A DNA stretch of 64,000 bases from positions 186,001-250,000 of the forward strand of contig CALXDM010000002.1 in assembly GCA_944387065.1 (NCBI GenBank). Direction: 5' to 3'. A program made the translations under genes and the position numbers. Each line of letters begins with the position of its first letter. The stretch's first letter is position 1. This document shows, piece by piece, positions 1 to 7,282 of the stretch. This stretch comes from an uncultured Oscillospiraceae bacterium (GTDB lineage: Bacteria; Bacillota; Clostridia; Oscillospirales; Oscillospiraceae). Below the pieces are notes generated by a model, which saw only the letters and a program-made list of their open reading frames with translations, was not told the DNA's origin and made no database searches.

Positions 1-49
1 CAGTTTGCCTTTTATTGTATCACACCAAAGGCTTCAGGACAAGGCAAGA

Positions 50-74
50 CCCCGCCCCCGCAGTGGGGACGGGG
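50..74 (-). terminator. Candidate terminator after the blaR1-like gene
   Basis: A GC-rich dyad (four C-G pairs, one G-C, one mismatch, four more C-G pairs, five-base loop) lies just past the stop codon of the minus-strand M56 peptidase gene. On the minus strand it is followed by only a weakly T-rich stretch, so this is a likely but not strong terminator. Confidence 0.45.
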
Positions 75-94
75 CCCATCGTTTCAGACAGGAT

Positions 95-1666
95 TTAGAT
101 ATCCAGTTCTTCAATCGTGGATGCAATCCGGCAGGCGGCGACCCCTTTCAGGTCGGCCTTCCCGCTGGTAAAATTGGCATAGTAGGTGGCAGCAGGGAAC
201 CGATTTGTGCTGTATACACTGATTGCCGTGCCAGCCGGGATGGAAAGGTTGCTTCCAGAGACAACCGCGCCAAACGGCGAGTCCTTCGTTATGGTAAATC
301 GGATGCTGCTCTCTCCCTGGTTGCTGATCCAGACTTTCACATAAGGGATTGCCGCTGTCATCCGAAACGATTCACTTGTGGAGCTTCCCCACAGATTCCG
401 TGTCCAGAGCTTGAGGCTGGCCCTACTTTGGTTTGCGGATTGGGCCTGGTTCACCTCCTCTTGCGAGACAATTTCAAAGATCAGGTCCCCGGAGACAAAG
501 CGCTCTCCAATCTCTCCATCCAGAACAAATTCCTCAAAAGCGGTCTCATTCTCCTGCCCAAGCGAGGACTGCTCTACAAAGCTTACCTCTCTCCCATTCC
601 CCAGGATGATTTCAACCCGTGGAGTTTCATCGGTCTCTCCCACCCCGGGGGCCGCAGCCTGCTCCACCGGGACAGTGGCAAAGGCGGTGGCCGTACCCGC
701 CACCAGCACCAGGGCCAGGATCATTGCTGCAACAGATGTTTTCTTGTATTTCATAATCGCTTCAATCCTTTCTTTCATGATGTGTTTCCCAAAGTGATTG
801 TAGAACGAAGCGGAGCCAGCTCTGCTCTCCTCCATCTGGAGCAGGGCCCGGGCGTAGCCCCCCCGCCGTTCCCTGCCCAGGATGCGCAGCACCTGCTGAT
901 CGCAGGATAGCTCCACATCCCGGTTGGCCAGCACGAACAGGACCCAGGCCAGGGGGTTGAACCAATGCACGCACACCGCGGCGGCGAACAGCAGCTTGGC
1001 CGCCCCGTCAAAGCGCCGGATATGGACCCACTCATGGGTGAGCACATCGTCCAGCAACCCCGTCTCCCCACAGGCTAACCCTTGGGGCAGCAGGATCATC
1101 GGGCGCAGGACGCCGCAGGTCAGCGGCCCCTCGATCCACGGCGCGGCACGCACCTCCACCCTTCGGCGCAGCCGGTGGCCGTCCAGCCAGGCCCGGACGG
1201 CAGGGGCGTCCTCCTCCGGACAGGCGCGAAACAGCCGCATCCCCCGCCAGTAAGCCAGCAGGAAGTAGAGGGCCAGCACCACAGCGCCCGCCATCCAGAT
1301 CGTCCGCAGCGGGTCGATCCGCCACCCGCCCCCCAGGGCGGGCGCATCGGAATAGCCGGTCGGCCCCTCACTGTCCGGAGCTGCCATGCTGTCCGGCGCC
1401 TGCTCCACCTCAAGCCCCGCCTCCCAAGCCAGCAGGTCGGGCCGGGTCTGGGCCGTGCTGGCCCCACCCCCGGCCCCCACCGCCGCAGGCTGGGGCGCTG
1501 GGAGGATGGGCAGGGGTATGGCCAACGGCAGCAGTAGCCGCAGGGCGGCCAGGATCCACAGCACCTGGAACGCCAGCCGGGGCAGGCGGCGGGCGGTCAA
1601 CGCCCGAACCACGAGGATGACCAGCACCATCCCACTGCCCGCCAAGCTCATCTGCAGCAGGCTCAT
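95..1666 (-). CDS. BlaR1/MecR1-like M56 family metallopeptidase (sensor)
   Basis: Membrane zinc protease of the M56 family, expected to sense a signal and inactivate the BlaI-type repressor encoded just upstream. The 523-residue protein has N-terminal membrane segments at about 5-22, 35-55 and 122-140. The zinc-protease motif HEWVH is at 211-215, with the downstream ELSCD element at 252-256. A further membrane segment lies at about 312-330. The remaining ~190 residues look like an extracellular beta-rich domain and lack the penicillin-binding SxxK/SxN/KTG pattern of true BlaR1, so the ligand is probably not a beta-lactam. The ATG at 1666 overlaps the BlaI stop by four bases (ATGA), showing translational coupling. 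The open frame continues upstream to 1894 but that part shadows blaI. Confidence 0.85.
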   Translation of the reverse strand: MSLLQMSLAGSGMVLVILVVRALTARRLPRLAFQVLWILAALRLLLPLAIPLPILPAPQPAAVGAGGGASTAQTRPDLLAWEAGLEVEQAPDSMAAPDSEGPTGYSDAPALGGGWRIDPLRTIWMAGAVVLALYFLLAYWRGMRLFRACPEEDAPAVRAWLDGHRLRRRVEVRAAPWIEGPLTCGVLRPMILLPQGLACGETGLLDDVLTHEWVHIRRFDGAAKLLFAAAVCVHWFNPLAWVLFVLANRDVELSCDQQVLRILGRERRGGYARALLQMEESRAGSASFYNHFGKHIMKERIEAIMKYKKTSVAAMILALVLVAGTATAFATVPVEQAAAPGVGETDETPRVEIILGNGREVSFVEQSSLGQENETAFEEFVLDGEIGERFVSGDLIFEIVSQEEVNQAQSANQSRASLKLWTRNLWGSSTSESFRMTAAIPYVKVWISNQGESSIRFTITKDSPFGAVVSGSNLSIPAGTAISVYSTNRFPAATYYANFTSGKADLKGVAACRIASTIEELDI

Positions 1667-2037
1667 ATCCCCTCTTCCACCTCCAGCTGGTCCACCATCC
1701 GGCGCAGGGCCTCCACCTGCTCCTGGGGCAGCTTCCTGCCCCCCAGCAGGGCGGCGAACAGCTTGTCGGGCGCGCCGCCAAACAGCTTGCCTACCAGCGC
1801 ATCCGCCTCCGCCCGCTGCACATCCTGCTTGCTCACCAGGGCGTGGCACAGGAAGTGGGGTTCCAGGCGCTGGATCGCCCCCTTGTCCACGCACTTCTTA
1901 ATCACGGTGTAGGTGGTGTTCACATTCCAACCGATCTCCCGCTTGAGCATCTCGGAGATCTGCTTGGCCGTCTGGTCACCTCCCCTCCACAGCACGTCCA
2001 TGACCTTCAGCTCTGAGTCAAAGAGCTTACCTGTCAT
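1663..2037 (-). CDS. blaI: BlaI/MecI/CopY family winged-helix repressor
   Basis: A 124-residue transcriptional repressor. The N-terminal ~75 residues fit the BlaI winged helix (LKVMDVLW, then TAKQISEML and NVNTTYTVIKKCVDKG). The C-terminal part is the dimerisation/cleavage region usually cut after signalling by the M56 partner. It is the first gene of a two-gene operon with the peptidase, and two dyads resembling operators lie directly upstream. The family commonly controls beta-lactamase, copper or cell-envelope functions. No target gene other than the operon itself is visible here. Confidence 0.9.
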   Translation of the reverse strand: MTGKLFDSELKVMDVLWRGGDQTAKQISEMLKREIGWNVNTTYTVIKKCVDKGAIQRLEPHFLCHALVSKQDVQRAEADALVGKLFGGAPDKLFAALLGGRKLPQEQVEALRRMVDQLEVEEGI

Positions 2038-2056
2038 CCCATCACACCCTTTCTCT

Positions 2057-2098
2057 AAACTACTGCAATAGTTTGTGCCGCTATACTATCACAATAGT
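2057..2098. promoter_or_regulatory. Two dyad operators for the BlaI-type repressor
   Basis: Two related inverted repeats lie 20-60 bases upstream of blaI. The first (2057-2074) is an 18-base near-perfect palindrome with arms AAACTACTG and CAATAGTTT. The second (2085-2098) has arms ACTAT and ATAGT around four bases. Both share the ACTA/TAGT core. BlaI-family proteins bind such dyads as dimers and normally autoregulate, so these are probably the operators of this operon. Confidence 0.75.
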
Positions 2099-2208
2099 TT
2101 TCCTCTGTCAACCCTTTTCCCCTTCTGGACAACAAAAAGCCAGGGGGGTGAAACGCCTGGCGTCCCGCCCTCCTGGCCTCTATTCCCTACCCACGGCGCT
2201 ATGCCGGG

Positions 2209-2652
2209 CTACATCTGTTGGATGATCCACAGAATAATCCCATACACCACACTAGCCGACACCCCGTAAGCCAGCACCGGACCGGCGACGGTGAAGAGCT
2301 TGGCTCCAGTGCCGGTGACAAACCCCTCGTGCTTGAACTCCAGAGCAGGGGACACCATGGCGTTGGCAAAGCCGGTGATGGGCACCAGCGTCCCCGCCCC
2401 CGCCCGGCTGGCGATGTCGTCAAACACCCCCAGGCCGGTAAGCAGGGCAGCCAGAAACACCAGGGTGATGGACACCCAAGCCCCGGCGTCCTCCTGCGTC
2501 ATGCCCAGGTACTGGTACAGGTTAGACAGCCCCTGTCCCCCCGCGCAGATGCCGCCCCCTACGCAGAAGGCCCACACCATATCCCGCCACAGCGGGGAGG
2601 GGTCGGCCAGTTCACTGACATATTTCTGATATTCCTGATTGCTCATATCCAC
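2209..2652 (-). CDS. spoVAC: Stage V sporulation protein AC
   Basis: A 147-residue membrane protein of the SpoVAC/SpoVAEB family, part of the inner spore membrane channel that moves dipicolinic acid. The family signature is clear: AFCVGGGICAGGQGL near residue 30, then LTGLGVFDDIASRAGAGTLVPITGFANAMVSPALE. The N-terminal extension before the first membrane segment distinguishes SpoVAC from SpoVAE. A GTG at 2652 is chosen because GAGGTG lies eight bases upstream; an ATG two codons later is possible. In Bacillus this gene sits in a spoVA operon; here no spoVAD or spoVAE flanks it. Confidence 0.9.
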   Translation of the reverse strand: MDMSNQEYQKYVSELADPSPLWRDMVWAFCVGGGICAGGQGLSNLYQYLGMTQEDAGAWVSITLVFLAALLTGLGVFDDIASRAGAGTLVPITGFANAMVSPALEFKHEGFVTGTGAKLFTVAGPVLAYGVSASVVYGIILWIIQQM

Positions 2653-2698
2653 GATCGCTTCACCTCTCGGTTATCCTGTCCGAGCTGGCAAAAAATAT

Positions 2699-2724
2699 GC
2701 GCCGGATGCCTTGGCATCCGGCGC
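2699..2724 (-). terminator. Rho-independent terminator of hemW
   Basis: A perfect dyad of 11-12 pairs (GCGCCGGATGC arm) with a tiny loop, followed on the minus strand by a run of T residues. It lies between the hemW stop and spoVAC, so it ends the hemW transcript. Confidence 0.85.
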
Positions 2725-2751
2725 GTCGCGACCTGGTGTGCTCCCTCATCC

Positions 2752-3984
2752 TCACCTGGTGGGCGCCGGGCTGTCTCCCTCATCAGGCTGCTCAGGAAGC
2801 CCGCCCTCCCGGATCTTCTCCAGCGTGCTGGCCAGGGTGGCCGTCTCCTGCAACTCCAGCAGCTCCCCGATCAGGCGGTTGGACAGTAGGAACCCCTCCG
2901 GAGTGAGGTGCCACCGCCGGCCCGTCCGGGCCGCCCAGCCCCGCTGCTCGTACTGGAACAGCCTGGTCTCGATGGGGTCAAAGTTCATATAGTACTCCCG
3001 GCGGTACTCCCACTCCTCAATGCCGTGGACGGTGCGCAGGCGCAGCATCAGGTACTCGCCCCCCCGCTCCCGGGCCGGCACCCGCTCAGACTCGGCCAGC
3101 ACCTCGCCCCCCTCCAGCATCCCCTGGATATAGCCCTCCAGATCCCGGATGTAGGCGTAGCGGCAGCCGCCAAAGTCGGAGTGGGCGGCCACCCCCAGCC
3201 CCAGGTAGGGCTGTCCCATCCAGTACTTCAGGTTGTGCCGGGACTGGAAACCCGGCTTGGCGAAGTTGGAGATCTCATACTGGTCGTATCCCGCCTGGGC
3301 CAGGCGTTGCACCGTCCACAGATAGCGCTCGGCCTGGGCGTCGTCGTCGGGCAGCTGTTCCCCCTGGGCTACCCGGTTTGCCAGGGGGGTGCCCGCCTCC
3401 ACCGTCAGCCCGTAGCAGGACAGGTGCTCAGGCTGCAGTGCTATGGCCCGCTCCACCGTCTCCCGCCAGCTCTCCTCCGTCTGGCCGGGCAGGCCGTAGA
3501 TCAGGTCCAGGTTCAGGTTGTGGATCCTGGCCTGGCGCACGATGCCCACCCCGTCGGCCACCTGCTGGAAGTCGTGGGGCCGGTGGACCCGGCGCAGCTC
3601 CTCGTCACAGGCCGACTGCATCCCCATGGAGATCCGGTTTACCCCCAGCCGATGCAGGTGGCGCAGCAGCTTCAGGTCCACGCTGTCTGGGTTGACCTCC
3701 AGGGTGACCTCCACTCCCTTTGCCACGTGAAAGCGCTTGCGCACGGCGGTGAGCAGCTCGGCCAGCCGCCGCTGGCCATACCAGCTGGGGGTGCCGCCGC
3801 CGATGTAGATGCTGTTGACCTCGCTCTTTTTGGCCAGCAAGGCACACTCGTCGATGTTGCGCAGCAACGCCCGCTGGTAGTCGTCCATCCGATCGTCCTG
3901 ACCAGCCAGGGAATAGAAGTCACAGTAGTCACACTTGCTCCGGCAGAACGGAATGTGCAGATATAGGCCCAAACTCTCCCCCAT
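2752..3984 (-). CDS. hemW: HemW-like radical SAM protein (coproporphyrinogen III oxidase family)
   Basis: A 410-residue radical SAM enzyme of the HemN/HemW family. The N-terminus GLYLHIPFC leads into the CRSKCDYC cluster motif (CxxxCxxC) typical of HemW, which delivers heme in bacteria rather than oxidising coproporphyrinogen. Also present are YIGGGTPS, the EVNPDS strand, and a C-terminal HemN_C-like region with LMLRLRT. The ATG at 3984 is chosen because GGGAGGG precedes it by five bases. The open frame reaches 4038, which is only about 10 bases from the predicted transcription start. Confidence 0.9.
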   Translation of the reverse strand: MGESLGLYLHIPFCRSKCDYCDFYSLAGQDDRMDDYQRALLRNIDECALLAKKSEVNSIYIGGGTPSWYGQRRLAELLTAVRKRFHVAKGVEVTLEVNPDSVDLKLLRHLHRLGVNRISMGMQSACDEELRRVHRPHDFQQVADGVGIVRQARIHNLNLDLIYGLPGQTEESWRETVERAIALQPEHLSCYGLTVEAGTPLANRVAQGEQLPDDDAQAERYLWTVQRLAQAGYDQYEISNFAKPGFQSRHNLKYWMGQPYLGLGVAAHSDFGGCRYAYIRDLEGYIQGMLEGGEVLAESERVPARERGGEYLMLRLRTVHGIEEWEYRREYYMNFDPIETRLFQYEQRGWAARTGRRWHLTPEGFLLSNRLIGELLELQETATLASTLEKIREGGLPEQPDEGDSPAPTR

Positions 3985-4055
3985 GGTGTCCCTCCCATCG
4001 CCCGGCTCGGACCATCCCCGCCCCTGAAGGGCGAGCATCCGGCCACTTCCCGGTT

Positions 4056-4084
4056 AGTATACCTCATTTCGCCCGGTTTTTCAA
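4056..4084 (-). promoter_or_regulatory. Sigma-A promoter of hemW
   Basis: Minus-strand TTGAAA, a 17-base spacer and TATACT, placed about 70 bases upstream of the chosen hemW start. Confidence 0.8.
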
Positions 4085-4145
4085 TCCTTCCTTCCCCTTC
4101 GCCCTCTTAATCTAATTTTAATAATTATATTTCGTGGTTTTTCTC

Positions 4146-4174
4146 TTGATATGCTGCCCATCCTATGCTATACT
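4146..4174 (+). promoter_or_regulatory. Sigma-A promoter of the hemolysin III gene
   Basis: TTGATA, 17 bases, TATACT on the plus strand. Transcription would start near 4181, which rules out the upstream ATG at 4134 as the translation start of the next gene. Confidence 0.85.
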
Positions 4175-4208
4175 ATGCCCACCAAAATCGGAAAGGAAGG
4201 TGCCAGCC

Positions 4209-4940
4209 GTGGAACAGATCCTCCCCTCTTCCCTTGACGGCGTGCCCGCGCCCCGCCGGCGGGGCCGTCCCCAGGAGCGGGGGCGCAGCCCCTATGACGG
4301 TTTACGTCCCTGGTCGGCCATCACCCACGGCGTGGGGGCGGCGCTGTCGGTGCTGGCCACGGCGCTGTTGGTGGTAAAGACTGCCATTACGGGCGGGGAT
4401 GTGTGGAAGCTGGTCTCCTTCTCCATCTATGGGCTCAGCATGGCCGCGCTGTACACCGCTTCCACCCTGTACCACTGCGTCAACACCTCGGTGCGGGGGC
4501 GGGTTGCCCTGCGGAAATATGACCACAGCGCCATCTACTTCCTCATCGCCGGCACCTATACCCCCGTGTGCCTGGTGGCCCTGCGGGGGCCCTGGGGCTG
4601 GTCCCTGTTCGGGGTCATCTGGGCCCTGGCCATCGCGGGGCTGGTGATGAGCCTGACCTGGATCAACTGCCCCCGAGTGGTGACCTCCACGGTGTATATC
4701 GCCATGGGCTGGATTGCCCTCATCGCCATCTATCCCCTGGCCATGGCCCTGGGAGCACAAGGCGTCCTGTGGCTGCTGCTGGGCGGGGTGCTGTACACCG
4801 TCGGTGGGGTGCTGTACGCCCTGAAATGGCCAGGGCGGAACAACCCCCGGTTTGGCTGCCACGAGGTGTTCCACCTGTTCATCCTGCTGGGTTCCATTGC
4901 CCACTTCCTCATGGTCTATCAAGTGCTGCTGCCCCTGTGA
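4209..4940 (+). CDS. Hemolysin III family membrane protein (TrhA-like)
   Basis: A 243-residue protein of the hemolysin III/PAQR-like family with about seven membrane helices. Family features are SAITHGVGAALSVLA in the first helix, STLYHCV, the KYDHSAIYFLIAGTYTP stretch with conserved His and Ser, and the C-terminal CHEVFHLFILLGSIAHF. Bacterial members (TrhA/YqfA) affect membrane energetics; the name hemolysin is historical. The start is the GTG at 4209, preceded by AAGGAAGG, because the sigma-A promoter lies downstream of the earlier ATG. The last 22 bases overlap the end of the convergent MocR gene. Confidence 0.85.
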   Translation: MEQILPSSLDGVPAPRRRGRPQERGRSPYDGLRPWSAITHGVGAALSVLATALLVVKTAITGGDVWKLVSFSIYGLSMAALYTASTLYHCVNTSVRGRVALRKYDHSAIYFLIAGTYTPVCLVALRGPWGWSLFGVIWALAIAGLVMSLTWINCPRVVTSTVYIAMGWIALIAIYPLAMALGAQGVLWLLLGGVLYTVGGVLYALKWPGRNNPRFGCHEVFHLFILLGSIAHFLMVYQVLLPL

Positions 4941-6355
4941 TCAGCGCCCTCGCCCCGCTGGGTGAGGGCGCTTTCCCTATGCCCCCAGACCCGGGCCAGC
5001 GCAGCGGCAGCCCCGGCCAACTCGTCCTGACTCAGCCCCGCAAAGCCCAGCACCACGGTGGAAGGGTTTGGGACAGCCTGGTGGCAGTACCGGCTGAGGG
5101 GGTGCACCCGCACCGAGGCCGACGCCGCCCGGGCCACCAGCTCCCCCTCTGAAAGGCGGGGCAGGGTGAGCAGAAAATGCAGCCCCGCCTCCTGGCCGGC
5201 CAGCCGGACGCCGTGGATAGACTCCAGGGCTTGGGTGAAGACGGCGCACTTGCGCCGGTACAGGTTGCCCACCCGGCGCAAGTGCCGTCCGTACAGACCC
5301 TGGACTAAGAAGCGGCGCAGCGCCTCCTGCTCAAAGCGGGAGACGGTGCAGCCGGTGTGGGAGAACATCTGCCGGTGGCGCGCCAGCAGGGCGGGAGGCA
5401 GGATGAGGTAAGCCACCCGGATGGAGGGGGCGATGGAGCGGGAGAAGGTGCCCAGGTAGACCACCCGCCCCACCCGGTCCATCCCCTGCATGGCGGGGAT
5501 CGGCCGAGTGGCGTAGCGAAACTCGCTGTCGTAGTCGTCTTCAATGAGGTAGCGGTCCGGCCTGTCATAGGCCCAGCGCAGCAGCCGGGTGCGCCGGGCC
5601 GCCGGCATGGTCACCCCAGTGGGGAACTGGTGGGAAGGGGTCACATAGGCCAGTCTGGCCCCGCTTTGGGCCAGGGCCTCCGGATCCATCCCCCCGCCGT
5701 CCACCGGAATGGGGACGGCCTGCCTGCCGTTGCGCTCCACCACGGCGTAGCCCGCAGGGTAGCCCGGATCCTCCAGGGCCACGCGGCCATGTTCGGGCAA
5801 CAGCTGCAACAGGGTGGACAGCAGGTACTCCACCCCCGCCCCCACCACCACCTGCTCCGGCCCGCAGTGCACCCCCCGGTACTGGGCCAGCAGATCGGCC
5901 AGGGCACACCGCAGGGGCAGGTCCCCTTGGGGGTGGCCCCGCTGGAGCAGTTCCGGGTTTTGGTACACCGCCTCCTTGGTGATCCGGGCCCAGGAGGAAA
6001 AGGGAAACAGGGAGGTGTCCACCGCCGAGGTGGAGCAATCGTACCGCCAGCGGGGGGGCTCCGGAGCGGGGGGCGTCACGTCCACCGCGGGGCGGGGGGT
6101 GAGGGGAAGCAGGTCTGCCACCACATAGCCGCTGCGGGGTCGGGCAATGAGGTAGCCCTCGGCTGTGAGCAGGCTGTAAGCGGTCTCCACCGTACTCATG
6201 CTCACCCCCAGAAGGGCACACAGCTGCCGTTTGGAGGGCAGGCGCGCTCCGGGGGCGGGCCTGCCCTGGCGGATCTCCTCCACCAGGTGGCGGTAGAGCT
6301 GCTCATACAGGGGCAGGCCGGGCTGAAAGACCGGCAGAGCGCGAAAGCCTTCCAT
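4919..6355 (-). CDS. MocR/PdxR-type regulator (GntR HTH plus aminotransferase domain)
   Basis: A 478-residue chimera. Residues ~10-80 are a GntR winged helix (PLYEQLYRHLVEEIRQGRPAPGARLPS, then LGVSMSTVETAYSLL). Residues ~110-470 are a fold-type I aminotransferase-like effector domain. MocR proteins usually bind PLP through a lysine in the GTFSK motif. Here the codon is CGC, giving GTFSRS, with Arg306 at that position, so a covalent PLP aldimine is not expected. The gene is divergent from an ECF-transporter S component, its probable target. The ATG at 6355 follows GGAGGCG. The frame is open further upstream but runs into the divergent gene. Confidence 0.85.
   Translation of the reverse strand: MEGFRALPVFQPGLPLYEQLYRHLVEEIRQGRPAPGARLPSKRQLCALLGVSMSTVETAYSLLTAEGYLIARPRSGYVVADLLPLTPRPAVDVTPPAPEPPRWRYDCSTSAVDTSLFPFSSWARITKEAVYQNPELLQRGHPQGDLPLRCALADLLAQYRGVHCGPEQVVVGAGVEYLLSTLLQLLPEHGRVALEDPGYPAGYAVVERNGRQAVPIPVDGGGMDPEALAQSGARLAYVTPSHQFPTGVTMPAARRTRLLRWAYDRPDRYLIEDDYDSEFRYATRPIPAMQGMDRVGRVVYLGTFSRSIAPSIRVAYLILPPALLARHRQMFSHTGCTVSRFEQEALRRFLVQGLYGRHLRRVGNLYRRKCAVFTQALESIHGVRLAGQEAGLHFLLTLPRLSEGELVARAASASVRVHPLSRYCHQAVPNPSTVVLGFAGLSQDELAGAAAALARVWGHRESALTQRGEGADHRGSST
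4943..4972. terminator. Dyad at the convergent gene end
   Basis: Arms AGCGCCCTC and GAGGGCGCT with a 12-base loop, followed by a short T tract on the plus strand. It lies inside the 3' end of the MocR gene and would end the hemolysin III transcript. Confidence 0.55.
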
Positions 6356-6476
6356 GTCAACGCCTCCAAACTGACCACATAAAAAATATGAAAACTGGGT
6401 CTTTCTATCATGCCAGTTGTGGGTATAATAGCAGGTAACACCCCAGCCGTCAAGCCCGGCGGCCGGGAGGGGAGGC
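6356..6476. promoter_or_regulatory. Divergent MocR / S-component control region
   Basis: On the plus strand a TATAAT at 6424-6429 fits the -10 of the transporter gene, without a good -35. The hexamer AAACTG occurs twice in the same orientation (6368-6373 and 6392-6397), 24 bases apart. MocR-type regulators often bind spaced direct repeats between themselves and a divergent target, so these may be their half-sites. Confidence 0.45.
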
Positions 6477-7061
6477 ATGATGATGACACACACAAACAAC
6501 CGCAACCGGGTGCTGAAGCTATGCGCGGCGGCGCTGCTGGCCGCCCTGGTGGCGCTGAGCGCCAAGCTGCAGATCCAGATCCCGGCCGGCCTGGGGGTGG
6601 AACGCTTCCACCTGGGCAACGCCTTTTGCGCCCTGTCCGGCATCCTGCTGGGGCCCTGGTGGGGGGGGCTGGCCTCTGGGATTGGCTCCATCGTCTTTGA
6701 CCTGACCGATCCGATGTATGTGGCGGAAAGCCCCATCACCTTTGTCACCAAGGGTCTGTATGGGGTGATCGCCGGACTGGTGTTCCACAAGCTGTGTAAG
6801 GGCAGGAGCAACTACCGCTCAGAGTTGGCGGCCACGCTGTGCGCGGCGGTGGGATACATTGTGCTCTACCTGGCCAAGAACTACTTTTACAACGGCCTAC
6901 TACTCTCGGGGCTGGACAGCGTGACGGCCTGGGCGGCGGTGGTGCAGAAGGTCCCCTCCTCCCTGTTCAACGGAGCGGTGGCGGTGCTGATCGCCCCCGC
7001 CCTGGGGGTGGCCATCCGCCGCGCTCTGCGGGCGGCCCGGCTGGACGGGATGCTGGCATAG
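6477..7061 (+). CDS. ECF transporter S component (substrate-specific subunit)
   Basis: A 194-residue integral membrane protein with about six hydrophobic segments: AALLAALVALSAKLQIQIP, then ERFHLGNAFCALSGILLGPWWGGLASGIGS, and the terminal VLIAPALGVAIRRAL. This matches vitamin-uptake S components that share a common EcfAAT energising module. Divergence from a MocR-type regulator suggests a vitamin B6-like or amine-containing substrate, by analogy with PdxR-linked transporters; this is inference. ATG codons at 6477, 6480 and 6483 are all possible. The GGAGG at 6471-6475 favours the last. Confidence 0.8.
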   Translation: MMMTHTNNRNRVLKLCAAALLAALVALSAKLQIQIPAGLGVERFHLGNAFCALSGILLGPWWGGLASGIGSIVFDLTDPMYVAESPITFVTKGLYGVIAGLVFHKLCKGRSNYRSELAATLCAAVGYIVLYLAKNYFYNGLLLSGLDSVTAWAAVVQKVPSSLFNGAVAVLIAPALGVAIRRALRAARLDGMLA

Positions 7062-7108
7062 CGGGGATAAGGAAAGCCTGGGCGGGCTTTCAACGACTGG
7101 AGAGACAA

Positions 7109-7147
7109 AAACGGCGTGGCGGCTTTTTCCAGACCGCCACGCCGTTT
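7109..7147. terminator. Perfect 14-pair hairpin after the S-component gene
   Basis: Arms AAACGGCGTGGCGG and its complement around an 11-base loop. There is no T tract after it on the plus strand, and a T tract follows on the minus strand. It may end the transporter transcript or block antisense transcription. Confidence 0.5.
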
Positions 7148-7172
7148 CCCGTCCCGGGCGAGAGGAACCCAC

Positions 7173-7201
7173 TTGCCATTTCCTCTGTGCTTGTGTATAA
7201 T
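7173..7201 (+). promoter_or_regulatory. Sigma-A promoter of the DUF4157 protein gene
   Basis: TTGCCA, 17 bases, TATAAT. The same hexamers and spacing occur before the EF-G-like gene and nrdA. Transcription would begin near 7208, giving a leader of about 75 bases. Confidence 0.85.
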
Positions 7202-7282
7202 TTTCAATAAAAGGGTTCTGCGGGATCCTTTTGGCGCAGCAAGACGAAGAGCATCTGATCCACAGCGTTTGGGGGTGGCTTC

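Noticed and set aside
4134..4208. Upstream ATG extension of the hemolysin III gene
   Set aside because: The sigma-A promoter at 4146-4174 lies inside it, so this stretch is not transcribed from that promoter.
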